A stretch of 64,000 nucleotides of DNA, taken from assembly GCA_947095535.1 (NCBI GenBank), contig OX352774.1, forward strand, positions 69,936,416 through 70,000,415. The letters run 5' to 3'. This DNA is from Poecilobothrus nobilitatus (lineage: Eukaryota; Arthropoda; Insecta; Diptera; Dolichopodidae). The stretch's first letter is position 1, and the number at the start of each line of letters is the position of its first letter. The position numbers and the translations under genes are program-made. The notes under the pieces were generated by a model, which worked only from the letters and a program-made list of their open reading frames with translations, was not told where the DNA came from and searched no databases. This document shows positions 25,024-37,410 of the stretch, one piece after another.

Positions 25024-26205
25024 CTAAAATATAAAAAAAGAACAATCAATTTTTATATAAAATATTTTAAAAGCTATTAAAAAAAAATTCAAGTTTTATG
25101 TTATTAAAACATTAATTTGTAATAACAAAAAAAAAAAAAAAAATAATAAAGATGTATTTTGGTTTGAGGATAATTCGCTGCTTTCATTCTAAAACATTAA
25201 TTGAATCAAACGAAATAAAATCAAGTCACGCAAGAGGTCACGCTGAGTTATTTTCTGAAATAAATTTTTGTTTTTTAGTTCTATCCAAAAAAAAAAAAAA
25301 ACAATTTAAAGATATATAAAGAAGGTGTGAATCTCCTTCAAACAGATTTTTTTTTTTTTAACTATAGTTAGCATTAATTGAAACATGAATCAAAGAATGC
25401 TATTAAAAATTTAAAAGAAATTATATATAATTTAAGAATCCATTAACTATTGCCAACAATGACTCAAAATAAGAATTGTTTTTAGAATGGAGAGGGGGGA
25501 AGAAGAGTTGAAATTTTTCAGACAGTTTATATTTAATTTGAACGTATTGTATTATTCGCATGAAAAATAATTTCGAATCGCACTTGACACGATAATTTAA
25601 TGCAATGATTAAAGTTATTTAAAAATTAATCTAATGGAAACAAATTATTTGATTTATTTAGATTTTAAGCATAGTATAAAGAATTAGGGTCAAGGACATT
25701 TTATTTTTCAATCAATCATTCAATTTAACATTTTTTGCTTACGTGGATCTTCTTATTAATTTTTTTTTTGTTATTTTTTAAATGTTGTCTTAGATTTTGT
25801 TCAAAGCCTTCTTAATATTGAATGTTCCAGTTTTAGTTAGGTATTGAGTGTATATAATGAAAGTTTCTCTTAGTTTTTTAAAATAAATTTATTTATTATA
25901 AATTAAGGTTTATATAAGACTCTAACAAAATCTCATTTTATTGATATATTCATTAACCAAACATTTAGTTTTTGGATAAATTTAGTTTTCTGAGCCTTTG
26001 GTATTTCAGCTGTACTAATTACTGTATAATACCGTAAAATACAAGTGCTTTTTTTGCATTACGAATTATTTTTATTTATTTATGATAATAATCATGGAAA
26101 ACTTCTAATGGAAATTGTTTATTAATTAAATCATTTTTATTTTATACCAATTGTAGACCAAAATTTTAGCCGTTGCACAGGTGGATGTTAAAATAAAAAA
26201 AAAAA

Positions 26206-26402
26206 ATTGAATCTAGGTGACCTAATGAGTAAGAGCGTATATAGAGTTGTAAACACCGAGGGAGTATGGATTTGAATCCCACACACGTCGTAAGAATAAT
26301 TCCTCCTTTCGACATTTACAGCCACGCCTGAAAAGGAAAGGCTATGTAATTTCTTTGTCACATTTATGCGGTAAGGGAATAATTAAAAAAAACAAATAAC
26401 AA
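26206..26402 (+). mobile_element. tRNA-derived SINE
   Basis: The head aggtgacctaatgagtaaga is an A-box-like stretch, ggatttgaatccc (about 26268-26280) is a one-base-diverged B box, then the acacacgtcgtaagaataat body and the gctatgtaatttctttgtca tail. It ends about 50 bp from the exon E donor at 26452. Confidence 0.75.
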
Positions 26403-26452
26403 AGAAAAACAAAAAAAAACTTCTATTTAAAAAATAAATATTTAATACTTAC

Positions 26453-26535
26453 TGCTTTCCATTGAAAATGAGCATTTTGGATCATCAAAAGGAAAGATAT
26501 GTAAACTTCCCTGACACGACAGTATTAAATGCCGC
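26453..26535 (-). CDS. pHCl-1: pHCl exon E: Cys loop
   Basis: Codes residues 385-413, containing the signature Cys loop: C392, 13 intervening residues that include FPFDDPK, and C406. The conserved F-P-F-D order is intact. The acceptor is AG at 26537-26536; the donor is gtaagt at 26452. The last base starts the Ile codon completed by exon F. A SINE lies in the following intron only about 50 bp beyond this donor. Confidence 0.93.
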
Positions 26536-26626
26536 CTAAAAATATGCAATTTATATAAATCTATTTTCTTTTCTTTTTTTTGATATAAAATAATTTTAAA
26601 TCATAATTATTTTAAATTTATTTTAC

Positions 26627-26847
26627 CTCATTGCATATGTAATTGTTCCATTTCGAAATATTCTTAAGGCAAAATGCATTGGTATTAATGGATCTTTAAA
26701 ATCACCATGCATTATAAAATATGTATCTGGCAGCCATATATCGTTGTGATGATGTAATGCATTTAAAAAATCATATTTTGATCTATTACCATATTGAAGG
26801 CGAGGATCAGTCCATTGCTGATTTAATAAAAATTCAACTTCATATTT
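26627..26847 (-). CDS. pHCl-1: pHCl exon D: core of ligand-binding domain
   Basis: Codes residues 312-384 and two bases of Arg385. Visible family motifs in order: KYEVEFLLNQQWTDPRL at 312-328 (the loop D region), NDIWLPDTYFIMHGDF near 346-361 (the loop A region), and FRNGTITYAM at 375-384 with an N-glycosylation sequon at Asn377. The acceptor is AG at 26849-26848; the donor is gtaaaa at 26626. No frameshift or stop. It is the longest exon of the conserved extracellular domain here and one of the strongest anchors for the family assignment. Confidence 0.93.
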
Positions 26848-26918
26848 CTATAATCAAAAATTTTAATAAAATCAAATTTAAGAAACACATAATGTATATA
26901 GGGTTTTAAGAAATTTAC

Positions 26919-26983
26919 CAAACTTGATTCATCCGGAGATGCTAAACTAAGCAGTAATACATTTAGATTAACAGTTAATGTTC
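26919..26983 (-). CDS. pHCl-1: pHCl exon C: first beta strand of ligand-binding domain
   Basis: Codes residues 290-311, with TLTVNLNVLLLSLASPDE followed by Ser-Ser-Leu. This matches the conserved beta-1 strand of the family (VxVxVxLxLxSLxSPDE in invertebrate anion channels). The acceptor is AG at 26985-26984; the donor is gtaaat at 26918. It ends in phase 0 and reads straight into KYEVEF of exon D. At 65 nt it is short but in phase with both neighbours. Confidence 0.9.
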
Positions 26984-27065
26984 CTGTAAATAGTAAAATT
27001 TATTTTATATTTTAATTAAAAAAATTTATTTAAAAAAGAAATATAGAAACATTTTAATTATATAC

Positions 27066-27154
27066 CGTTTACAGGAGGTAAAAGTCGTTTATCATATCTT
27101 TTTTGCATTAAAAGGTGATCTAAAATTTCTTTATCTGAGCTTGATTCATCAAAT
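27066..27154 (-). CDS. pHCl-1: pHCl exon B: start of extracellular domain
   Basis: Codes residues 260-290 (split codons at both ends), including LDHLLMQKRYDKRLLPP. This is the N-terminal helix and linker typical of Cys-loop subunits (xILxxLLxxxRYDKRxxPPxxG). The acceptor is AG at 27156-27155 after a T-rich tract; the donor is gtata at 27065. The first base completes the Ile codon of exon A and the last base starts the Gly codon finished by exon C. It lies 26 kb from exon A, and only 81 bp separate it from exon C. Confidence 0.88.
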
Positions 27155-27239
27155 CTGAAATTACAAACCAAAAAAATTATTAATTAATTAGATTTAAATT
27201 TGATATGATTTAATTATAAAAAATTATTTATTAATTTTT

Positions 27240-27415
27240 TTTAAGGGCAAGCATCGAAAGTCTTCCAAAGAAGAAGCGAATTTTGTATATTCGGGTAGTG
27301 TGGACTTCATCCAACCAAAACTGCTTTCTTTAAAACCAAACTTTAGGATTGGCTCTTTAAAACAAATGTACAGTTTGATATGTTGAAGAAAGATGTTAAT
27401 ATTCTTGTTAAACAT
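27240..27415. repeat. Low-copy repeat shared with 40.7-41.0 kb
   Basis: ccaaactttaggattgg ... aaatgtacagtttgat ... tgaagaaagatgttaatatt matches ccaaactttatgtcagta ... aaatgtacggtctgattt ... tgaagaaaaatgttaatgtt near 40.79-40.97 kb. The minus open frame at 27224-27415 falls in this repeat. Confidence 0.4.
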
Positions 27416-27539
27416 AAGTAGTAGATGTATGAATTGTCAATTGTAGGGAGCACATGTAAAGATAAATGATTTCATAACCGCAACGTGCGATTGTCAAGTA
27501 AATTTTCGTAAGGTGTATTACACTTCCATCTTAACAATT

Positions 27540-28235
27540 ATACAATGCAGGGATAGACATCTGTTGCAGTTGTTGTTTCTCGTTTAAAAAATTTGAGTGG
27601 AAGTATTATATATATAAGATATCTCTCTGGAACAGGTACTTGTTGCTACAAGGTATCTATAAAACAAGTTCCGTGAACCAACTGTGCTGTGATGGCTGAG
27701 TGGAATGAGGATTAATGTAGCATCATTAATAAGGCTACCTGCTTTGATTTGCACATTATTGAGATGTGGGGTTATACTCCTTTTTCAATTTAATAAATAC
27801 GTTTTATATATATTTAGAAGATCTGATGCAATACTGTAAGTTTTGCTGCTACACAAAAAACCCAAACTTGCATCTTTGTATATACCAAATATATGATTTG
27901 CGCATGGTAATTTTTGGTTTAATTCAATACCCATATTATTTAAATCTGTTGAATGTTGCAAATCTTCTCTCTGAAATAACAGTTTGGACATAGTAGTTGC
28001 TAATTTTCGCAAGATATAACAGTATTGCGTTTTTTTGGTATTAAAATTAACTTTGTTGACCCATTTATGGATTTTTGCTAAATCATTCTTTAGCTCGCTA
28101 ATAAAAAAATTTTTTGCTGTTGCATTAATCTGGTGAATAATATTACAGGGGTTATAATACTCATAGGAAGCTACAAGGGTGCTGTCATCTGCAAAATTAT
28201 GGAAGGCATTGGTGGTTATTGAAATAGATCATTAA
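27540..28235 (-). pseudogene. Degenerate non-LTR reverse transcriptase (CR1/L2-like), C-terminal half
   Basis: The catalytic FADD box is intact (NFADDSTLVASYE; FADD codons at 28195-28184), followed by LKNDLAKIHKWVNKVNFNTKKTQY. Then comes an open frame, 28012-27785, with LNNMGIELNQKLPCANHIFG and LLNIYKTYL. A stop-ridden remnant follows that still shows SHHSTVGSRNLFYRYL. These are the late palm, thumb and C-terminal landmarks of a CR1/L2- or Jockey-type ORF2. Stops and frame changes show it is dead. The 5' portion (motifs before FADD) was not recognised. It lies in the 26-kb pHCl intron, on the gene's strand. The clade assignment is from remembered motif patterns and is uncertain. Confidence 0.7.
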
Positions 28236-28289
28236 TAAATATTAAGAACAAATGGATATATGAAGAATATTTTTCATAAAGAAGGCGTT

Positions 28290-28800
28290 ACCAAAATTAT
28301 ACTTTTTTTTTAAATTTAGTATTTAAATTTACCTTTATGTGAAAACCAAATTTTGCAAGGTTTTTTTACCCTCATAACTCCAGAATGCTCTTAGATAGAG
28401 ACTTGCAATTTTGAGGGCAGAAAGAACTTTTTGAAAGAAAGAAACTGAAATGAAGTTTGCTTAGAATTTTTTTTTGGATCAGCCCCTGGATCAGCCCCTG
28501 AGTTTATGAGCTATTAGAGCTCAAAAATTGAAAATTTGTTATTTTTAAACATCTGTAACTTAAGCTTTGGCATTTTACTTCGGCAAGATATAAAATTTAA
28601 AGCTACAGTAATATGTTTTACGTGTGTTAAAGGTTTCTTTTAGTTGTATAGGGTTACGAAGTTACAGCTCCTCAAAATTACAAAAAACTCTATTTTCATA
28701 ATTTTTTTTATATGAAATTTTCAAATTTTGGTACATAATATTCTGAACAGTATTTTTTTTTTGCGCGCTTTTAAAACCTGTTGGTTTACATTCTGCCTTG
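28290..28800 (+). repeat. Dispersed repeat family A, plus copy (lacks the CTGTCCGTCC end)
   Basis: Starts with taaatttagtatttaaattt (identical to the sequence at the window's right edge) and continues through atagagacttgcaattttga, agctattagagctcaaaaat, tacgtgtgttaaaggtttct and ttacagctcctcaaaat to cttttaaaacctgttggttt. An internal ggatcagcccct is duplicated in tandem near 28476-28500. Confidence 0.65.
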
Positions 28801-29394
28801 TTTTATTTGAATTGAATGAAAAAATTGAACATTGCAATGCTATTTTTCTCTTAGCTGACTTTCTAATCTAAGAAAACAATAAAAGAAAATTGTTTTGAAG
28901 TCAAAATTAAAAAAATTTAAGTTATTATTAAAAAGTTAATATATACATATATGTATATGTCAATATATATAATATATATGTACAAATAAAAATGCACATG
29001 TTAAGGATTATTTATACAAAAATCATGTAATTTTCAACATTCTTCAGAGTAGAACAAAAAGGAAAAGTTATAATAAAATGAAAGGAAGAAAAAATCAATC
29101 TAGGAGTAAATTTCCTTTCTAAAAAAATATCGAAAATAGTTCAGATTGCATATATGTATATATAATGTAAGCACTTTATAAAGCAAGTGTATGCATTTTT
29201 TTTCTTTCACATAACACAAATAGATCATGTAATCATTTATAATATTTAAAACAGAGACATACATACATACGTATACTGTATAAAAAGAATATAGCGAAAA
29301 AAAATCATGCATTATAAGCATAATATATGACTTAAAAGAAAAGAATTATTTCCGTCCCTTTTTATAAAACACAGGATATATTATTTTACATTTA

Positions 29395-29412
29395 GATGAT
29401 GATGATGATGTA
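29395..29412. repeat. (GAT)n microsatellite
   Basis: gatgatgatgatgatg, short trinucleotide run. Confidence 0.7.
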
Positions 29413-30845
29413 CCTACTCAATTTTTTGAATTAAAACAAGATGAAGAAAATGAAAACCAACTTCCTTGCTGAAATTGCTGTTACTTTATTCATGAAAATT
29501 CTTTTCTTAATTTATTTCTTTCGGAAACTATTTGGCAAATTTATTATGTAACTTTTTAAGTATTAAATATAATATATATGTATATACACATCTGCATGCT
29601 AGTTAAATAACAAAATAATTATATGGTATTGATTATATAAGAATTTTGTAAATTTCATTTGAGATAGTTGGTTAAAATATTTTAAACCATTACTTTTATT
29701 GGAAAATAATTTAAATAGAAGTTTTATACGTATAAATCGATAAAATTATTTTGTCTTGGGAAATGCATTAAAAAATTTAACACAATATTTTTTAGAATAT
29801 ATTTTCATTAGGGAAAATTTATTTTTGAAAATAAAAAGAAAACTCTTGTATAGTTATAATATTGTTCGAAAAGATCTCGGTTGTTTTATAAACGAATTCT
29901 TATATTAAAATATTTTACTAATGTAATATTTTATTTTTCTCTACTATAAATGTTTAGAAAAAGACTGAGTCCATTTTATCAAATCATATTAAACGTTTTT
30001 AATAAAATATTTCTAATTTATTTTATTATTAAAATAACTTAAGTGAAGTGTATATAGAATGAAAAATAATTATTACCATCCTAAAAATATGCAATACATA
30101 ATAACTTTTTTTAAAATCAAAATCGCTTATTTAAAATATCAATTTATAAGTCTTTTATGGTAGAAAAAAAATCAAAAACATAAGTAATATAGATAAAATA
30201 ATTTGCAGCAAAACTTTAAAAAGATTCACACAAATATATGGTACGACATTGGCGCAACTTTAATAGAATAACTTCGCCTTTTCCAAAAAACAAAAAGGCA
30301 TAAGAGTAATCATATTTAATCCGACATATACTTGTACAAGAAAGGATAAAAATTGAAAATTTTATGAGTATTGAAAAGTACAGAAAATGGTTTAATATCT
30401 AATATATTCTACCAGAAAGAAGAGTACATTAAAAAAAGACTATAAGCATTTAATATTTTTAGATTTAAAATCCAAATCATATTCCATTATTATATTTTAC
30501 TTTATTATTGTCCAGTAGCACATAAAAAAATAGAATATAACTCAGGCTATATTAATGGAGTTAATTGGAAATACAATATGTCTATAGAAAATTGATCTAG
30601 ACAAATTAATAAATAAAAGTATTGGTGGTTTGGTACATCATAATTTGGATTTAAGCAATTTGTAAAGTAGGATAAGTTAGACTAGCTCAAAATTAAGATA
30701 TATTAGGTTAAATTAGGTTAGTTAGACTAAAATAAAATTATAAATTAAACGTTTTTTGTAATTTTCTTTTGTAGGTTAAATTAAAGTAAGAAAAAAAAAA
30801 AATTTAAAGTAAGATTGTAACAAATAAAAAAAAAAGGTTAAAACT

Positions 30846-31040
30846 GGTTTAGCTTCCTTGTGGTTAAGAGTGTATAAAATACGCTGTAAACATCGAGGGA
30901 GTGTGGGTTCGAATCCCACACACGTCGTAAGAGTTATTCCCCCTTACGACATTTACAGCCCCACCTTCAAAGGAAAGACTGTGTAATTTCCTGTTCACAT
31001 TTATGTGGCAGAGAAATGAACTAAAAAAAAAAAAAAAAAA
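30846..31040 (+). mobile_element. tRNA-derived SINE, complete-looking copy with A tail
   Basis: An A-box-like head (tagcttccttgtggttaaga), a perfect B box ggttcgaatcc at 30906-30916, body cacgtcgtaagagttattcc and cccttacgacatttacagcc, tail tgtgtaatttcctgttcaca then poly-A at 31023-31040. The minus frame at 30864-31199 is an artefact of this element. Confidence 0.8.
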
Positions 31041-31315
31041 TACCAGTTCATGGTTAAGCACGTGGTATAATAAGCCAGATATAGCGATTATAAATAGTAC
31101 ACTTTGTAATTGAAGAGAAAATGATTGAAAATTTGTTATTAACAAAATGACGCTTACTACATAAATGATTATAAATTTAAATTCAAATTTTTTTATCAAA
31201 ATAATTTATAAAAATTAATTCTTATTCTGAATATTGAATATGTAGAGTAAGTGTTATAACTTTTCCAAAAACTAAGGTATGTAATTAAGTTCAGTTAACT
31301 AAGAAAAATTGATTG

Positions 31316-31363
31316 TAAGATTATAAAATGAAATATGTGGGTAAGATTATAAAATGAAATATG
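31316..31363 (+). repeat. 23-bp direct repeat beside a SINE
   Basis: gtaagattataaaatgaaat plus atg occurs twice, at 31316-31338 and 31341-31363, just upstream of the 5'-truncated SINE. Confidence 0.75.
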
Positions 31364-31372
31364 ATTATAAAT

Positions 31373-31475
31373 TGAATTCCATGCACGTCGTAAGAATAAT
31401 TTTCTCTTACGACATTTACAACCACACCTGGAAAAGAAAGGCTGTCTAATTTCCTTATCACATTTATGTACTAAA
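31373..31475 (+). mobile_element. 5'-truncated SINE
   Basis: Begins at gaattccatgcacgtcgtaa (just after the expected B box), continues through tttacaaccacacctggaaa to ttccttatcacatttatgta. The tRNA head is absent. Confidence 0.65.
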
Positions 31476-33737
31476 AATAACTTAATAAAAAGATTCATTA
31501 TATTAATAAAAATTTAAAAATTAAACAATCTTTGCACTGACATTTTTAATTTATTACAATTATAAAGCATGATCATAGTCCAAAATACTTTAAGTTTTTC
31601 TAAAAAGACTTTTATTACTAAATAAATCATTTGATCGAAAGGAAACGACAATTGTGTGTTAATTGTAAATGTATTTAGTTCTTAATATTGAAGAATTAAT
31701 TTTAAAATTTTTTTTACTTATTTCATAAAATATAAAAATTTGGGATGTAATTTCTATTTTACAATTGAAGTAATTTTATTAAATTTAAATTTTTAGATCT
31801 GATACAGCTATAAACATATTTAAGACGTCCTTTATTTTCTAAAAAGAAATATATTTACTCATCATTTTCGTTTTTTTTCTTTAATTTCTTTTCAAATAAA
31901 AAAGAAATCCAAAACATGTCCAAATTCCAAATACCAAAAATTTATTAACTTCTTCCTTTTATTTACTCACTTGTATTGCATTTTCCTTTAGTTTTTCAAA
32001 AAAAAAAAAAACATGTAATTACTTCATGTATACATACATTCTACAAACATAATATATGATATTCAAATCTATATTCTAAAATTTACTATAATCATTAAAT
32101 ACTGTCTAAATTTCTTTACTACTTATTTTATTTTTTTTTGTTGTTTTTCTCTTCTGTATTATGACGTAAAGAAGTCAGATAAATAAATTCCTTTTTTTTT
32201 TTTTTTGGAAATATTAGTCAACTGTTAATAATATCTGTACCAATTAAATTTATACATATATAAATACATCTACAGGTATATATGTATGTATATAAAAATT
32301 TACAAATATTTATGCAATTAATGCATACATATACATATGTATACACGTATACTATGCATGAAAAAACAAAGTAAGAAAAAAAAGGAAAATGAATTATAAT
32401 GCATTTTTGTATCCTTATCTTCTAAAACATAATATCCTATAAAATACAAAAACAAAACATACAATAACAAAAAAAAACAATAACAAAAAAAATAATAATA
32501 AAACAAAAATTGAATAAAACAAAAGTATTAAACGTGAGATAACTGCAAATAACGATAAAATAACGTTCAAGTGGTTGTATTTAAAGCCAATAAAAAAAAA
32601 AAAATTCTTTTTTTTTAAGTATTTTTATTTTCCCCTGTTAAAAAAATTTTAAACGATTATACAAAATATACGGATTGCTTATCCTTCTCCTGTCTTATTT
32701 TTTCATTTACTTAACGAAACACGGCTTTTTATATTGAACAAATCAACAAAACAAAACATAAAAACACAATAAAATATTAGATAAAAATTTTTTTATGATC
32801 AAATGACAGCATGTGTTATTTAATATAAAAAAGAGCTTTTATATCGTTTCTAATATTTTTTTAACGAAACTATTAAAATTGAGGAGAAAATATTTGTTTG
32901 TTTTTGTTTTATTTTTGTTTTTTGTACGTATTTTAAAGCTTTGTATGACAACATTTTTCTCCTAAAATCAAAATTTTTTTATTACCAAGAAATACTGTTA
33001 TATTGAAAAAAGTTTTTTTTTTTGTTTCGTTAAGTTTTTATATTTTTTTTTTATAATTGCCGTTATTTAAAAATCAACGAAATAAATTAAGCCGACTAGG
33101 AAAAAAATTGTAAAATACATATTGTACTATTTATATTGAATAAAAAATGGAAATGATATTTAGAAGAAGTTTATCTAACCCATCTTATATTAAAATTTAA
33201 GAATATAAATTTCATTATTAACTTTTTGATAAACACAGTAGGGGGCATCAAAGTTATACACTTCTTACAATCGTTAATTTTGTTTTTTGTTCTTCTTTTG
33301 ACCGTTTCACTTATTATAGTATTGCCATAAAAGTTATTGAATATTTTTTTTACTAAGAAAAATAAATTTACTTTTTGTATATCATTTCCTTTCATTTTCA
33401 AAATATTGTCTGTTTTGTTTTTGGTTTTTCCCATTTTTACAGTGCTCCATTTTTTTTTAACAGGATATTATATTAGATAGAAACAAACTATAATAAAAAG
33501 TATAATAAAATGTATAAACGTAAGTCAAAGAAAATATTTGTTTTTGGTTTGTTTCGTAATTCGATTTTTGAATAAAAAATCAAAACAAAAAAAAAAAAAA
33601 TTCAAAATAAAAATATTAAAAAAAAGGACGGAAGAAAGGATTATAAAAAAAAAAGAGACAAAAATATATAAAGTTAAATATTGCGGTTAAAAACAAAAAA
33701 TGACTATGGACAGACTTTTAAAGATTAGGATGAAGTA

Positions 33738-33815
33738 GAATTATGATGATGGTGATGATGACGACAAAATAGATAATGATGATTATAATGATGATGATGA
33801 TACTGATGATGAATG
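33738..33815. repeat. (GAT)n-rich microsatellite
   Basis: Imperfect GAT/GAC trinucleotide array (gatgatggtgatgatgacga ... gatgatgatgatactgatga). Confidence 0.75.
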
Positions 33816-35699
33816 ATTCATACAGTATAAGACGAAAATTGTATCTTTTCTTTTTTTTTTTTTTTATTAAAAAATAAAAATTAGTATGACTGAAAGAGAA
33901 GGAAATACGGAAATCAGAAATAAAAGAGAACAAAAAAAGAAGAAATATTTTTATTAAAGTAAAAAAAAAACAAAAAAAAAATTCTAGGTCATTTTAAATG
34001 AATACATGAGGAGGTAATGAATACAAGGAGGTTTTTAGGAGGTAATTTGTTTCAACATGATTTAAATTCGTTTTATATTTTTTATTGGTTGCTCGGTTGT
34101 TGGATTTAAGAAATTGATCTTTTTTTTTGGTTCCCGTTCATTTTTATTTATTTTTTTTTTTGGAAATTGTATGAATAAAACAAAGATGTAATGAAAAAAT
34201 AGACCAGAATTATGTAATTTCCTTATAAAACAAAAAAAAAATTTAAAAACAGTCAATAAAAAAAATTTTAGTCAATAAAGAAATTTAGTCAATATTTTTT
34301 GGATTAAAATTTCTTCTTTTATTACTTTTTTTTTTTTTTAGAGATTTATTTTTATTATGAAGTCGTTTGTTTTTCTTTTTATTGTTTTTCCATTTTTTTA
34401 AAGATGTTAAATCTTAAATTTACAATATGGAAAATAATTTTAATATTTTTTTAAGTAAACTTTATCATCGCAAACAGTGACAACAGTGACAGGACAATTA
34501 AAGGATAATAAAAATAAGAGATCCTATTCTAAAAATTTAGTTTTTAAATTTATTTCAATTTATTAAATTTTTAAACACCTTACAATAAAGTCGTGTAATG
34601 CGAAATAAAAATGAATTAAATGTCTTATTTAATTAAATTATTTTAAACACTTTTTTTTTTGTTTTTTTTTAATTAATGTTAATTTTTTTAAATATTTAAT
34701 AATTATATACTTTATGACTGAATAAATATATATATTTTTTATTCATCTTTACAATTTATCACATTTAAATTTTTTTATTTAATTTCTTTTGAAATTCTTG
34801 GAATTCAGTATAAAAAAGAATTTTTATTCTTTTCAAATCCTTAAATTAATTTTGTTTGTTTTTTAGTTTTTCTTAGTATTAATTTAAAAGAAAAACTCAA
34901 TTTCAATTTATTAGAAAATATTTTTTATGTAATTAAAAAAAAAAGGAATAAAAAAAAAAACATTAATTCTTTTTTAAAAATTTAAAATTAAGTAAATATA
35001 AAAAAAAAATTTTAAAAGATTTTTCTGTACTAAAAAATATTTATCAAAATCATCATCAATCAAATTTTCTTAAACACCTTAATTTAAAAATAAAATGTAA
35101 AAAACTAAAGTCTGAGATCTTTAATCTTACTATACCTTAGGTTTCTATCTAAATATGTAGGTGAAAGAAAATATCTGAGAGTGGAAAAAAAATACTTGTT
35201 TTAACTCAAAAAAAACAATGAGTACTTTTCGAATACTTTCTAAATTTAACAGCAACGAATATTTTATTTTTTTTTTCATTTTTCACTTCTTTTATTTTCG
35301 TTTTATTTTAAATTTGTTTTTAGAAAAGTAAACGGAAAGGTGATCTATTAGAAAGTTTTATTATAAAGTAATAAAGCATGTCGTTATATAATCGAATATC
35401 CGAAAGTAATATTCAAGGTATAAAAGTTAACATGTATTAAAGAAGGTCAAGGCAAATAGAAAATTCTTTAGGATCAGGTATTTTGTAGTTTTTTTTTTTT
35501 TTCTTTATTAAATTTTTTTTTTTTATTTACATACTAAGTGGTTTTTATGTATTTTTTTATTGTATTATAATCATTTTATTTTTAGACCCTAGCCATTAAG
35601 TGGCTGTATGGTCGTATAGATTAGTTAATAATTTTCCATATACTAGAATTAGCTATTAGTTTTTTTTTTGTTTTTTTTAAATTTTTTTTTTATTTTTTA

Positions 35700-36990
35700 T
35701 GTTATTAATTAATTTATTACATTTACATTTACAATTATAAAAAAATCTCTAATTTTCTTTTTACATAAGCTGTAAGAAGTTAAATTTTTTAATTCATCGG
35801 TTAAATTATTGTAACCCCTTAAACTATTATATACACAATTATTTTTTTTTTGCTCATCCTTTCGGAACAAAGAAAGATAAAAGTTACTCCGGTTTCTAGT
35901 ATTATTTTTATGTATGTCAAAATTACGATTTATTAAAAAGTTGTGTTTAATTAAATTGTTAACTATTTTAAAAGCTAGAAAATACACTTCTCTCTTGCAA
36001 ATACGTTCAAAGCTTAAATATTTAGGCGAATAAATTAAACTTGTGGGATTTTTTATATAGATTTGTGAAGTGTTACTCCATATGGGATTTAAGTAGATTA
36101 AATTTGAACAAATCTATAGGACGAATATATAACATATAATGTTTTTTTATTAAAGTATTTTCTTAATCTTTTTAGGATAAAAACATATGGAACAACTTTC
36201 TTAATAATGTGATTTATATGTTCTTGCCATCTAAGTTTACTATCGATAATGAGTCTTAAATAGTAAATCAATTTGAATATTTTTATAGATAATGCTAGTG
36301 AAACTAATAATTTTATTTTCAAATATTAAAATGTTTGACTTGTTAATATTTAATGACATTCTGTTTTTTAGCAGCCACTCCTCAATATAATCCAAGTCAT
36401 GTATAATTAAATCCCTTATTTCTTGTTTGCTACCTGAAGAATATTTTATTACTGCAACATCAGCAAAAAGTTGTAACAATCCTTTTAATTCTAGCCTGGT
36501 TATATCATCTATATATATAAATTTTAAATAATGTCGGCCCCAAAATTGACCCTTGAGGGACACCTTTTTTATATGCTTTATATCGCTATATGTGTCATTA
36601 CATCGCGTGAGCTGCTTCCTATTGGATAGGTATGATCTGAACAGATTTAATTGATTAGGTTTGAACTTTAATTGATTTAATTTGAAGAGAAGTATATCAT
36701 GATCTACGCAATCAAAAGCTTTTTGCAAGTCCAAAAATAAACAAGCTGTATATTTTCCGTCATCTATACTCCTTGATATAAAATCGGTTAGAACTAAAGA
36801 TAATTGAGCTTTTAAAATAATTGAAGTTAAAGATTGCAACTTCGATTGTATTTTGGTAAGATTGTAATTTGATATTTTTAAATATTTATTTCTATAAATT
36901 TTTTTTTCATGTTTTACATTTATGTATTTGAAATACAAATAAAATTTTCTTCCTATATCGCTAAAAGAATGATCTGTTGAATTTTGACTC
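35700..36990 (-). pseudogene. 5'-truncated CR1/L2-like non-LTR retrotransposon, reverse transcriptase to C-terminus
   Basis: In the frame 36938-36240, palm motif A is clear: CLFLDLQKAFDCVDHDILL (catalytic Asp at residue 70 of that frame). RSYLSNRKQ at 101-109 and FIYIDDI at 140-146 follow. The motif C box reads FADV where FADD is expected, so the second catalytic Asp is lost. Then EEWLLKNRMSLNINKS at 186-201. After frameshifts the thumb continues (IIDSKLRWQEHI, 36322-36098) and then a C-terminal part with NTRNRSNFYLS and YNNLTDELKNL (35987-35709). Frame changes and the FADD loss show it is inactive. It lies on the gene's strand inside the 26-kb intron. Confidence 0.8.
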
Positions 36991-37254
36991 GAAAATAAAT
37001 AGTTGTAGATAAAAAAAATTTGCCCGGATTAAAAAGATAAAATTAGGTTTTAATAGCTTCTTATTAAATTTTTGGTTAACTTGGTTAGCTATATACTTGT
37101 TTCTATTTTTCTGATATCTCTAGCTACCTTGTTCACCTTGTTGATTGTTTTATTTTTTAGATAAGAGGATTTGAAATTATAATGTGATTGGATTTTAACT
37201 TATGCCATCTTAAAATCCTTCTACTGTTAATTTGATAAACCTGTTTATACTGGA

Positions 37255-37410
37255 AGAACCACACCTCATAATTGGACGTTTCATCGAAAGGTCTTTTTTC
37301 AAAAAAGTACATTTTACAAAGAGGCAAATTACAAATAATTTGGACAATTCACCTAAAGGCCATTTATCAAAATATTCGACGATTTAAAAATCATAAAAGG
37401 GTCATTTCCT
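37255..37410 (+). repeat. Degenerate tandem motif (ggacnnttcnncnaaaggtc)
   Basis: Imperfect units: ggacgtttcatcgaaaggtc, ggacaattcacctaaaggcc, cgacgatttaaaaatcataa then aagggtcatttcc. They resemble a known kind of arthropod repeat built from 'cgaaaggtcatttcgc' units, recalled from memory. Confidence 0.4.

Noticed and set aside
30864..31199. 111-codon minus frame
   Set aside because: Overlaps a SINE and its poly-A tail; translates repeat sequence.
33171..33434. 87-codon minus frame starting MGKTKNKTDN
   Set aside because: Lys/Asn/Ile/Phe-rich as expected from this base composition, no recognisable domain, no splice context or neighbour supporting it.
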